A DNA stretch of 18,821 bases from an uncultured bacterium (GTDB lineage: Bacteria > Krumholzibacteriota > Krumholzibacteriia > LZORAL124-64-63), in contig CAINDZ010000137.1 in assembly GCA_903847545.1 (NCBI GenBank), forward strand, positions 1 through 18,821. The letters run 5' to 3'. The translations under genes were made by a program, and so were the position numbers. This document shows positions 6,976-13,791 of the stretch, one piece after another; position 1 is the first letter of the stretch, and each line of letters starts with the position of its first letter. Below the pieces are notes generated by a model. That model ran no database searches. It had not been told where the DNA came from and saw only the letters and a program-made list of their open reading frames with translations.

Positions 6976-7009
6976 GAAGGCGGCGACCCTGCGAGGGGTC
7001 GCCGCCTTC
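6976..7009. terminator. bidirectional terminator hairpin between sodB and the VanZ-like gene
   Basis: GAAGGCGGCGACCC (6976-6989) pairs perfectly with GGGTCGCCGCCTTC (6996-7009) around a six-base loop. It lies 29 bases after the sodB stop and 23 bases before the stop of the convergent gene, so it can serve both. There is no long T-run on either side. Confidence 0.7.
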
Positions 7010-7032
7010 ACGTTCGCCGGGACCAATGCGCC

Positions 7033-8037
7033 CTATTTCTCCAGGCGCACGTTGTCCAGCTCGTACACCACCGTGCGCGGCGGGCGCGGCAGGTAGAACA
7101 GGATCAGGTCCATGTCCGACGTGTCCAGCAGCCGGCTCTTGTCCGTGAGCAGCAGGCGCGAGACGTCGACCCTCACCGTATGCCAGGCGTCCCAGGCGCC
7201 GAACGACGCGCGCGCGTACTTGTCGTCGCGCTTGCCGGGATAGTCCTCCAGGCGCAGGCCCATCGGGATCGTGTCCGTGCCCGACGAGAGCACGCGCACG
7301 TCGAACGCCAGCGTCCGGTGGCCCGACCAGTCGTGGGGAAAGCGCCGCACCTTGATGCCCGGCCAGTGGTCGGGCGGGCCGCCGCTGATGCGCAGCACGG
7401 TGGTCGGCGTGCCGAGCGGGCCGTCCGGCACGCGCGTGAAGACCATGCTCGGGTGCGAGTTCTTGTCCCACACCCAGTGCTCGAGCCCCGACTCGAAGTC
7501 GGTGATCAGCGGGAAGGTCTGGCGCATCCGGTAGGCGCCCGCGACGATGCCGGGCACGCGGTACAGTTGCGCGGGAATGCTCAGCAGCGTCACGACCAGC
7601 AGCACGAGCCCGCGCCGCCGCCCGTGCCCGCGCCACAGGACCAGCCCCACCGTGGCGCCGATGCCGATGAGGTCGAGCAGGAAGTCCTTCACCTGCCCCG
7701 AGCGGCCGAAAAGCGGCTGGAAGACCTCGACGAGCGCCCCGCAGGCCACGGCCGCGAGCGCGCCCAGCCACAGGCGCCCGCGCAACGGGCCGCGCCAATA
7801 CAGCAGCAGCGTCACGACCGCCATCATGCCCACGTGGAACTGGTCGCCGAGCGGCGCCAGCAGCGGGTGCCGCCGGGCCGCGGTGGGGATGTGCACGAAG
7901 AACATGGTGACGATGACCGCGGCCACCAGCAGCCACAGCCAGCGCGCGGCCAGGAGCCGGGGGATGGCGAGGGCCGGCTGGTGCCGCTGCACGCGCGCGC
8001 GGCGCAGCCAAGCGCGCCAATCGACGGCGGGCGTCAT
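7033..8037 (-). CDS. VanZ-like membrane protein with C-terminal beta-rich (carbohydrate-binding-like) domain
   Basis: The 334-residue product has hydrophobic segments at about 31-49, 69-80, 89-103, 117-135 and 143-157, forming a VanZ-like bundle. Its conserved polar residues are seen around D65-Q66-F-H68 and in the stretch EVFQPLFGRSGQVKD (E104, Q107, R112, D118) followed by DLIGIG. After this, residues about 175-334 form a soluble domain beginning LITDFESGLEHW. Its alternating hydrophobic pattern and ending (VVYELDNVRLE) look like a CBM- or CIA30-type jelly-roll. VanZ proteins are associated with cell-surface glycan or teicoplanin phenotypes, but their activity is unclear. The start overlaps the glycosyltransferase stop (ATGA), so the two are co-translated and probably act together on a surface polysaccharide. 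Confidence 0.78.
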   Translation of the reverse strand: MTPAVDWRAWLRRARVQRHQPALAIPRLLAARWLWLLVAAVIVTMFFVHIPTAARRHPLLAPLGDQFHVGMMAVVTLLLYWRGPLRGRLWLGALAAVACGALVEVFQPLFGRSGQVKDFLLDLIGIGATVGLVLWRGHGRRRGLVLLVVTLLSIPAQLYRVPGIVAGAYRMRQTFPLITDFESGLEHWVWDKNSHPSMVFTRVPDGPLGTPTTVLRISGGPPDHWPGIKVRRFPHDWSGHRTLAFDVRVLSSGTDTIPMGLRLEDYPGKRDDKYARASFGAWDAWHTVRVDVSRLLLTDKSRLLDTSDMDLILFYLPRPPRTVVYELDNVRLEK

Positions 8038-9194
8038 GTCCGCGGCTTCCAGATGACCTGCCGCTTGCCGCGCAGGAATTGCACGAAGGCCTGGGCGCTG
8101 GCCAGGTTCAGCACGCACAGGTAGGTGGCCAGCCCGGCCAGGCGCGGCGCGCGGTCGGCGACGTGGCCGTACGCCGCCGCGGCGTAGAACAGCACCTGCG
8201 CGACCATCACGCCGCGCCAGAACATCGCCTCGGGCTGGTTGGCCAGCCGCCACGCCGTCACCAGGCAGCCCACCTGGAACACGAACGCCAGGTAGCGCAG
8301 CACCTTGTGCGACCACAGCTGCCACGCGAAGATGCCGTACCGCGCCGGGTCCAGCAGCACGGCCATGTCCTTCAGCGCGTGGAACGCGCGCAGGGCCACG
8401 CGCACGCGCATGCGGTACTCGTCGCCGGTGGCGCCCAGGGCGTCCTCGTACAGCAGCGCCTCGGGCTGGTACACCACGCGGAAGCCCTGCTCGCGCACGC
8501 GCAGCGGCTGCACGAAGTCGGGCAGCTGGTCCGGGCGCATCGGCTTGTACAGCGAGCGGCGGATCGCATCGACGCCGCCGTCGACGCCCACCACCGAGCC
8601 CATCTTCGTTTCCCAGGCGCGCAGCTGGTTCTCGTAGCGCATGTACGCCGAGCAGCCCTCGCCCGTCAGCGAGCCGTCGGGCGCCTTGTAGACCATGCGC
8701 CCGGTGACGTAGCCGACGTCGCCGTCGGCGAAGCACTCGACCAGCCGCGACACCGTGTCCGGGGCGTACAACGAGTTGGCGTCCGAGAAGACGATGATGT
8801 CGCCCGTGGCGTCGGGCATCGCCAGGTTCAGGGCGCTGGTCTTGCCGGCGCGCGGCTCCTGTCGGACCAGCCGCACGCGGGGGCTGCCGATGCCCTGCAC
8901 CGCGGCGTCGGTCCCGTCCTCGGACGCGTCGGAGATCACGATGACGTCCAGCAGTTCGGGCGGGTAGTCCTGCGCCAGCTTGTTGCGGACGGTGGCCTCG
9001 ATGTGGCGGGCCTCGTTGAACGCCGCGATCAGCACCGTCACGCGGGGGCGCCGGGCGGCCGGGCGCGAGGTCTGGTCTGCCTGCACCTTCCGGTCCATCA
9101 GCCCGCCCACGAACCAGGCCAGCAGCGGGTACCCGGCGTACACGTACACCAGGCCGAACAGGCAGGTCCAGAAGGCGAAGGTCCAGAAGAACAA
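8034..9194 (-). CDS. membrane-bound family 2 glycosyltransferase
   Basis: The 386-residue protein starts with a membrane helix (about 3-30), then a GT-A domain: VTVLIAAFNEARHIEATV (52-69), VISDASEDGTD (86-96), FSDANS (136-141, the nucleotide-sugar/metal-binding aspartate D138), a VDGGVDAIRR acceptor loop (204-213) and LPDFVQPLRV (224-233) with the likely catalytic Asp226. Two to four further hydrophobic segments lie at about 287-315, 327-345 and 352-375. The layout matches processive or lipid-linked sugar transferases such as those for exopolysaccharide synthesis; the sugar is unknown. The usual QxxRW motif is replaced by a R-rich RMRVRVALRA segment (261-270), so processivity is doubtful. It is the first gene of a two-gene unit with the VanZ-like protein. 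Confidence 0.85.
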   Translation of the reverse strand: MFFWTFAFWTCLFGLVYVYAGYPLLAWFVGGLMDRKVQADQTSRPAARRPRVTVLIAAFNEARHIEATVRNKLAQDYPPELLDVIVISDASEDGTDAAVQGIGSPRVRLVRQEPRAGKTSALNLAMPDATGDIIVFSDANSLYAPDTVSRLVECFADGDVGYVTGRMVYKAPDGSLTGEGCSAYMRYENQLRAWETKMGSVVGVDGGVDAIRRSLYKPMRPDQLPDFVQPLRVREQGFRVVYQPEALLYEDALGATGDEYRMRVRVALRAFHALKDMAVLLDPARYGIFAWQLWSHKVLRYLAFVFQVGCLVTAWRLANQPEAMFWRGVMVAQVLFYAAAAYGHVADRAPRLAGLATYLCVLNLASAQAFVQFLRGKRQVIWKPRT

Positions 9195-9260
9195 CGGGCA
9201 GTCTCCCTGCGTATGGGGCCGGGTGCGCTCTGCGCACTATCGGCCGGTGGGCTACCCGCC

Positions 9261-9266
9261 ATGATA
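9261..9266 (-). promoter_or_regulatory. -10-like TATCAT upstream of the glycosyltransferase operon
   Basis: In the 269-base divergent gap 9195-9463, TATCAT reads toward the glycosyltransferase and lies 67 bases before its ATG, in the context GGCTATCATGGCGGG. No good -35 was found 16-18 bases upstream. The rest of the gap toward the DinB gene contains the facing promoter and no ORF. Confidence 0.25.
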
Positions 9267-9364
9267 GCCGCTTTTCCCGGAAGTCGTTATCCCTTCGGGG
9301 CTGGCGACCGCCAGAATCGGTCCCGGGCCCGGCCGTGGCAAGCGAATAGCGCGTAAAGTTTCGC

Positions 9365-9393
9365 TTTATTTTCGCCACCAGCCGTGGTATGGT
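9365..9393 (+). promoter_or_regulatory. candidate promoter of the DinB-family gene
   Basis: TATGGT (9388-9393) is preceded by TGG, an extended -10 element. TTTATT lies 17 bases further upstream (9365-9370) in a locally AT-rich stretch. The DinB start is 70 bases downstream of the -10. The weak -35 makes this tentative. Confidence 0.35.
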
Positions 9394-9463
9394 GGTGGCG
9401 GATTCCCCAGGACAACCCCGGCTGTGGCGCCGCCGGCGCCGCCGCCGTTCAAGGAGAACGCCC

Positions 9464-9997
9464 ATGAACTGGACGACGTTGCTGACCGCCTCGGCCACCG
9501 ACACCTGGAAGGCCACCGACGCCCTGATGGCGCTGGTGGACGACGCGGACCTGGGCTGGAAGCCCGCCTCGGGCCGCAACTGGATGACCACCGGCCAGCT
9601 GCTGATGCACCTGACCAACGCCTGCGGCTTCTGCTGCCGCGGCTTCCTGACCGGCGACTGGGGGATGCCGGAGGGCGCCTGCGCCGAGGGGGGCGAGGCG
9701 CCGAAGGAGTCGATGCTTCCGCCGGCCGAGGCGCTGCCGACCATCAGCTCGGTGGCCGAAGCGCGCCGCCTGGCGGCGGCGGACCACGCGCTGACCCTGG
9801 CGATGATCAAGGATGCCGGCGAGGCGAAGCTGGACGCGATGATGGTCGCCGCGCCCTGGAACCCGCAGCACCCGCAGCCGCTGGGCCGGCAGTTCCTGGG
9901 CATGGTCCAGCACCTGGACAGCCACAAGAGCCAGCTCTACTACTACCTGAAGCTGATGGGCCGCGACGTCAACACGATGCACCTCTGGGGCATGTAG
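9464..9997 (+). CDS. DinB-family putative metal-dependent protein
   Basis: The 177-residue product has the three-histidine arrangement of the DinB/YfiT four-helix-bundle family: H49 (LLMHLTNAC) and H150/H154 in MVQHLDSHKSQLYYYL. These residues bind a divalent metal in characterised members, some of which are thiol-dependent transferases (bacillithiol or mycothiol S-transferases) or DNA-damage-inducible proteins; the role here cannot be told. Four consecutive hydrophobic helices fit the fold. The ATG at 9464 follows AAGGAG with seven-base spacing; the frame is open upstream to 9389, but that part is low-complexity Arg. Its stop codon is two bases from the left end of an insertion sequence, yet the protein looks complete. 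Confidence 0.85.
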   Translation: MNWTTLLTASATDTWKATDALMALVDDADLGWKPASGRNWMTTGQLLMHLTNACGFCCRGFLTGDWGMPEGACAEGGEAPKESMLPPAEALPTISSVAEARRLAAADHALTLAMIKDAGEAKLDAMMVAAPWNPQHPQPLGRQFLGMVQHLDSHKSQLYYYLKLMGRDVNTMHLWGM

Positions 9998-9999
9998 CC

Positions 10000-10020
10000 G
10001 GTTGTGCCGGTGAAATTGTG
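10000..10020 (+). repeat. left terminal inverted repeat of the insertion sequence
   Basis: Starts GGTTGTGCCGGTGAAATTGT and matches the reverse complement of 11195-11215 at 19 of 21 positions; the differences are at positions 11 and 15. An in-frame GTG of the transposase frame lies inside it. Confidence 0.8.
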
Positions 10021-10048
10021 CCTGGCCCGGGTAATGCCCGGGCTAGGC
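10020..10048 (+). promoter_or_regulatory. hairpin directly in front of the transposase start codon
   Basis: GCCTGGCCCGGG (10020-10031) pairs with CCCGGGCTAGGC (10037-10048), with one G-T pair, around a five-base loop TAATG. The stem ends at the base before the ATG at 10049, and the loop itself holds another in-frame ATG (10034). There is no Shine-Dalgarno. In a transcript entering from dinB the hairpin would hide the initiation site, a known way for insertion sequences to avoid activation by outside transcription. Confidence 0.55.
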
Positions 10049-11149
10049 ATGAACAACCAAACCGACTCCTTCGTCCCGCCCCACTGCCCCAATCCCAACT
10101 GCAAATACCACATGCAGTTGACGGACGGCTGGCATTTCAAGCGCATCGGTACCTTTTGGAGACAGGTCGCCCCGCACCGTATCCAACGGTTTCTATGCCT
10201 GCATTGCCGCAGGTCCTTCAGCACGCAAACGTTCGCCACAAGCTACTGGCTCAAACGCCCTGACGTCCTGTCCGCATTGCTGACAAAGACGACCGGTTGC
10301 ATGGCCAATCGCCAGATCGCGCGCGATCTCGGTGTCTCGCCATCGACGATTGATCATCAACTGTCCCGACTGGGTCGGCACTGCCTACTGTTTCACGCCG
10401 AACAGATGAAGACGGCCACTCCGGCCGAACGCGTGGCCATCGACGGCTTCGTGACCTTCGAGCACTCACAGTTCTGGCCCTTCCACCATCATCTGGCTGT
10501 GGAGCCGGAGTCCGATTTCATCGTTTACTTCACGGACAGCGAAGTCCGTCGCTCAGGCACGATGACGCCTGTCCAGAAGCGCAAGCGGGAGCGTCTGGAG
10601 GTCGCGCTCGGGCGGCCAGACCCGCGGGAGGTGCTCAATGACGTGAAGCACTTGCTCGAAGTTGTCGCGGGAAGCCAGTCGCACCTGACGGTGCTTAGCG
10701 ACGATCATCGCACGTATCCGCACGCTATCCGCTCACTCGGCTGCGCGGTGACGCATCTGGTGACATCGAGCAGGGAACGCCGTGACGCCGATAACCCGTT
10801 GTTTCCGGTGAATCTCGCGGACCTGCTCTTGCGGCACAGCAGCGCGAACCACAAGCGGGAAACGATCGCGTGGTCGAAGCGTCGGCAGGCGAGCGCGGAG
10901 CGGTTGGCGGTGTTCCTGGTGTGGCGAAACTACATGAAGAGCCGGCGGGAGAAGAGGCCGCGCGGGCCCACGCCGGCCGAGGTGCGCGGGTCGCTGGATC
11001 GTCGGGTCACGGTCGACGAGTTGCTGGGACGTCGAATCTTCGTCAGTCGCACCCGTCTGCCGTCGCGTTGGGAAGAATACTACTGGCGGCGGATCCGCAC
11101 GCGGGCGTTGCCCCGGCAGCGGCGTCACGAGCTCAAGTACGCGGCATGA
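10049..11149 (+). CDS. transposase with zinc ribbon, helix-turn-helix and DDE-type core
   Basis: The 366-residue product begins with a zinc ribbon (CPNPNC at about 13-18 and CLHC at about 48-51), followed by a helix-turn-helix (MANRQIARDLGVSPSTIDHQ, about 84-103). A RNase-H-like core follows with candidate acidic residues in AIDGFVTFEHSQFW and LSDDHRTYPHAIRSLG. The C-terminal segment (NLADLLLRHSSANHKRETIA) recalls the IS1-type pattern N-L-x-x-R...R-x-T. The third catalytic residue is not assigned with confidence. The family is IS1/IS1595-like by layout only. The ATG at 10049 is used; ATG at 10034 and GTG at 10004 are in frame, and none has a ribosome binding site. The frame is intact, so the element may still be active. 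Confidence 0.82.
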   Translation: MNNQTDSFVPPHCPNPNCKYHMQLTDGWHFKRIGTFWRQVAPHRIQRFLCLHCRRSFSTQTFATSYWLKRPDVLSALLTKTTGCMANRQIARDLGVSPSTIDHQLSRLGRHCLLFHAEQMKTATPAERVAIDGFVTFEHSQFWPFHHHLAVEPESDFIVYFTDSEVRRSGTMTPVQKRKRERLEVALGRPDPREVLNDVKHLLEVVAGSQSHLTVLSDDHRTYPHAIRSLGCAVTHLVTSSRERRDADNPLFPVNLADLLLRHSSANHKRETIAWSKRRQASAERLAVFLVWRNYMKSRREKRPRGPTPAEVRGSLDRRVTVDELLGRRIFVSRTRLPSRWEEYYWRRIRTRALPRQRRHELKYAA

Positions 11150-11163
11150 TTCCCAAACGAAAG

Positions 11164-11193
11164 CCGGCCACGCTGCGCTTACAGCGTGGCCGG
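11164..11193. terminator. terminator hairpin inside the right end of the insertion sequence
   Basis: CCGGCCACGCTG (11164-11175) pairs perfectly with CAGCGTGGCCGG (11182-11193) around CGCTTA. On the minus strand it is followed by CTTTCGTTT, so it can end maeB transcription; on the plus strand it can end the transposase message. It lies within the element, 14 bases after the transposase stop and just inside the right inverted repeat. Confidence 0.65.
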
Positions 11194-11194
11194 A

Positions 11195-11215
11195 CACAAT
11201 CTCATCGGCACAACC
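11195..11215 (-). repeat. right terminal inverted repeat of the insertion sequence
   Basis: Reads GGTTGTGCCGATGAGATTGT on the minus strand from 11215 and matches the left repeat at 19 of 21 positions. It ends two bases before the maeB stop codon. Confidence 0.8.
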
Positions 11216-11217
11216 AG

Positions 11218-13470
11218 TTATTTCCGGCCGGCCTCGTAGCTGGCCAGCGCCGCCATGTTGACGATCTCGTCGACCGTCGACCCCAGCGACAGCATGTGGA
11301 TCGGCTGCTTGAGGCCCACCAGCAGCGGCCCGATGACCTCGCGGTTGCCCATGTGGCCGACCAGCTTGTACGCGATGTTCGCGCTCTGCAGGTCGGGGAA
11401 CACGAACACGTTCGCGGGCTCGGACAGCGGGCTGTCGGCCACCAGCTTGCCCAGCTGGCCAGGCAGCACGGCCACGTCGGCGCGCATCTCGCCGTCGACC
11501 TTCATCGCCGGGTGTTCCTTGCGCAGGATGCCGACCGCGTCGCGGACGACGCGCGCCTCGGGGCGGTCGTTGTCGCCGAACGACGAGAACGACAGCATCG
11601 CCACGTTCGGGTCGATGTTGAAGTGGCCGGCCACCTCGCAGGCCTGCACGGCGATGTCGGCCAGCTGCCGGGCGTCGGGCTTGAAGTTCACCGTGGTGTC
11701 GGCGAACACGTAGGCCCGGCCCTCGATCAGCAGCACGTGCATGCCGACCACGCGCGACACGCCCGGCTTCAGCTCGCCGAGGCCCAGCACGATCTTCAGC
11801 GTCTCCACGTACGAGCGCTCGGCGCCGCAGACCATGCCGTCGGCCTCGCCGGCGCGCAGCAGCATGCAGCCGTGGTGGATGGGCAGCTGCACCATGCGGC
11901 GCGCCTTGTCCAGGTCGTAGCCGTGGCGCGACTTGGCCTTGAACAGCATCTGCGCCAGTTCCTCGTGGCGGTCGCCGCACGACGAGTCGATCAGCTTGGC
12001 GTCGGCCAGGTCGATGTTCAGCGCCGCGGCGCGGGCCTTGATGACCTCGGGGTTGCCCAGCAGGATCGGCTTGGCGAAGCCCTCGCCGATGGCCACGCGG
12101 CACGCCTCGAGCACGCGGTCGCTCTCGCCGTCGGCGAAGATGATGCGCTGGGGGGCGCGCTTCGCGGCGGCGCGGATGTTGTGCATCACCAGCAGCGAGC
12201 GGTTGGTCATGCTCTCGAGCTTCTCGCGGTAGGCGTCCCAGTCGGTGATCGGCATGCCGGCCACGCCCTCGTCGCACGCGGCCTTGGCCACGGCGAACGC
12301 CACGCGCGACAGCACGCGGGAATCGAACGGCTTCGGGATGATGTACTCCCGGCCGTACTCGAACGCCTGGCCGCCGTAGGCCGCCGACACGTAGGTGGGC
12401 ACCGGCTCGCGGGCCAGCTCGGCCAGCGCGTGGGAGGCGGCCAGCTTCATGCCCTCGGTGATCGCCCGCGCCCGCACGTCCAGCGCGCCGCGGAAGATGA
12501 ACGGGAAGCCCAGCACGTTGTTGACCTGGTTCGGGTAGTCCGAGCGGCCGGTGGCCATGATGACGTCGCTGCGCGCGGCCATCGCGTCGGGGTACGAGAT
12601 TTCCGGGTCGGGGTTGGCCATCGCGAACACGATGGGGTTCTTGTTCATCGACTTGACCATGTCCTGGCTGACCAGGCCCTTGACCGAGCAGCCGTAGAAC
12701 ACGTCCGAGCCCTTCATGGCGTCGGCCAGCGTGCGGTTCTTCGTCTCGTGGGCGAAGTAGTCCTTGTACTTGTTCATGCCCTCGGTGCGGCCCTTGTAGC
12801 AGACACCCTTGCTGTCGACGAGGGTGATGTTGGCCAGGGGCACGCCCAGCAGCTCGGCGAACTTCGCGCAGGCGATGGCCGAGGCGCCGGCGCCCGAGAC
12901 GACCACCTTCAGGTCCTTCAGTTCCTTGCCCTGGATGCGCGCGGCGTTGATCAGGCCGGCGCCCGAGATGATCGCGGTCCCGTGCTGGTCGTCATGGAAG
13001 ACGGGGATCTGCATCTCTTCCCGCAGGCGCTCCTCGATGTAGAAGCACTCCGGGGCCTTGATGTCCTCGAGGTTGATGCCGCCGAACGTCGGCTCGAGCA
13101 TCTTGCAGCACTTGATGATCTCTTCGGGATCGTGCGAGTCGACCTCGATGTCGAACACGTCGACATGGCCGAAGCGCTTGAACAGGACGCCCTTGCCTTC
13201 CATCACCGGCTTGCCGCCGAGGGCCCCGATGTCGCCCAGGCCCAGCACCGCGGTGCCGTTCGAGAACACCGCCACAAGGTTGCCCTTGTTCGTGTACTTG
13301 TACGCGTCGGCGGGGTTCTTCTCGATCTCGAGGCACGGCACGGCCACGCCCGGCGAGTACGCCAGCGACAGGTCCTGCGCCGTCAGGCACGGCTTGGTGG
13401 GAACGACCTCGGTCTTGCCCGGACGGCCCTGGCTGTGATAGTCGAGAGCATCCTGATCGCGGAACGCCAT
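11218..13470 (-). CDS. maeB: NADP-dependent malic enzyme with phosphotransacetylase-like C-terminus
   Basis: The 750-residue protein matches the size and two-part layout of MaeB (E. coli 759). The malic enzyme part shows LAYSPGVAVPC (37-46, Tyr39), the catalytic lysine region EGKGVLFKRF (K94), metal ligands in INLEDIKAP (E136, D137) and FHDDQHGTA (D160, D161), and a nucleotide-binding VSGAGASAIA (191-200). Residues from about 425 to the end resemble phosphate acetyltransferase (for example IIFADGESDRVLEACRVA), which in MaeB serves mainly for allosteric control by acetyl-CoA. It decarboxylates malate to pyruvate and supplies NADPH. The ATG at 13470 follows GGGAGGTC at good spacing; the frame extends upstream through the promoter region. 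An intact C-terminus shows that the adjacent insertion sequence did not damage it. Confidence 0.95.
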   Translation of the reverse strand: MAFRDQDALDYHSQGRPGKTEVVPTKPCLTAQDLSLAYSPGVAVPCLEIEKNPADAYKYTNKGNLVAVFSNGTAVLGLGDIGALGGKPVMEGKGVLFKRFGHVDVFDIEVDSHDPEEIIKCCKMLEPTFGGINLEDIKAPECFYIEERLREEMQIPVFHDDQHGTAIISGAGLINAARIQGKELKDLKVVVSGAGASAIACAKFAELLGVPLANITLVDSKGVCYKGRTEGMNKYKDYFAHETKNRTLADAMKGSDVFYGCSVKGLVSQDMVKSMNKNPIVFAMANPDPEISYPDAMAARSDVIMATGRSDYPNQVNNVLGFPFIFRGALDVRARAITEGMKLAASHALAELAREPVPTYVSAAYGGQAFEYGREYIIPKPFDSRVLSRVAFAVAKAACDEGVAGMPITDWDAYREKLESMTNRSLLVMHNIRAAAKRAPQRIIFADGESDRVLEACRVAIGEGFAKPILLGNPEVIKARAAALNIDLADAKLIDSSCGDRHEELAQMLFKAKSRHGYDLDKARRMVQLPIHHGCMLLRAGEADGMVCGAERSYVETLKIVLGLGELKPGVSRVVGMHVLLIEGRAYVFADTTVNFKPDARQLADIAVQACEVAGHFNIDPNVAMLSFSSFGDNDRPEARVVRDAVGILRKEHPAMKVDGEMRADVAVLPGQLGKLVADSPLSEPANVFVFPDLQSANIAYKLVGHMGNREVIGPLLVGLKQPIHMLSLGSTVDEIVNMAALASYEAGRK

Positions 13471-13556
13471 GACGGCGACCTCCCTGATGAAACCACGGCA
13501 GCTTCGCCGGTGGAATGCCGGCGGCGCACACTTGATAAACCAGTAACGGGAGGGCC

Positions 13557-13584
13557 AGAATAGCAAGGCCGGCCCACGGGTCAA
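13557..13584 (-). promoter_or_regulatory. promoter of maeB
   Basis: TTGACC (13579-13584) is followed after 16 bases by TATTCT (13557-13562), which is preceded by TGC, an extended -10. This is the best sigma-70-type match in the window. The resulting leader of about 80 bases contains a small GCCGG/CCGGC stem and no ORF. Confidence 0.55.
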
Positions 13585-13791
13585 CGCCTCCCCGACGCCC
13601 TCGGCATTGATTTTGAGAGCCGTGATCGTCGATATCGTACAAAAAACGTCTTATATGAATATTTCCCGTCCGCGTGCTATGGTTCCCCGCCTTGTGCCGG
13701 GGCGCCACGAAGCGGACCCCGCCGGACCGACACCATGGACCAGCCAGCCGCACCATCGCATCACTTCCCGCCTCGTGGAGGATGTCTCGCC
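13585..13791 (+). promoter_or_regulatory. AT-rich regulatory region upstream of the cytochrome genes
   Basis: The divergent gap 13471-13791 (321 bases) holds the maeB promoter on its left and, at about 13605-13670, an AT-rich island that stands out in this GC-rich window. The island contains the palindrome CGATATCG (13630-13637), an A6 run and TTATATGAATATTT. A TGC-TATGGT extended -10 (13678-13683) lies 109 bases before the first cytochrome start. A CCCCG/CGGGG stem follows at about 13685-13702. The features fit a regulated promoter with a structured leader; no known operator was recognised. Confidence 0.35.

Larger units (their letters stand above)
10000..11215 (+). mobile_element. complete insertion sequence, IS1/IS1595-like, 1216 bp
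   Basis: Imperfect terminal inverted repeats of 21 bp (19 identical) lie at 10000-10020 and 11195-11215. Both begin GGTTGTGCCG when read inward and share the core ATTGTG. One transposase frame (10049-11149) fills the interior. Base composition is visibly less GC-rich than the flanking genes, which supports transfer. The element fits between dinB (stop at 9997) and maeB (stop at 11218) with two bases to spare on either side, so neither gene is broken. No direct repeat of the target was found beside the ends (AGCC on the left, AGTT on the right), so the insertion is old, or the true ends differ by a few bases. Confidence 0.8.

Noticed and set aside
8038..9927. Upstream extension of the VanZ-like frame to 964 codons
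   Set aside because: The upstream part is a shadow of the glycosyltransferase and the region before it; the ATG at 8037 overlapping the glycosyltransferase stop is the natural start.
9990..11225. Target-site duplication around the insertion sequence
   Set aside because: Flanks ending AGCC on the left and beginning AGTT on the right share only two bases, and shifting the ends by one or two bases does not give a repeat.
10870..13563. An 897-codon plus-strand frame opposite maeB
   Set aside because: Its translation is His/Val/Ala/Arg low-complexity sequence; the minus strand encodes an unmistakable malic enzyme.
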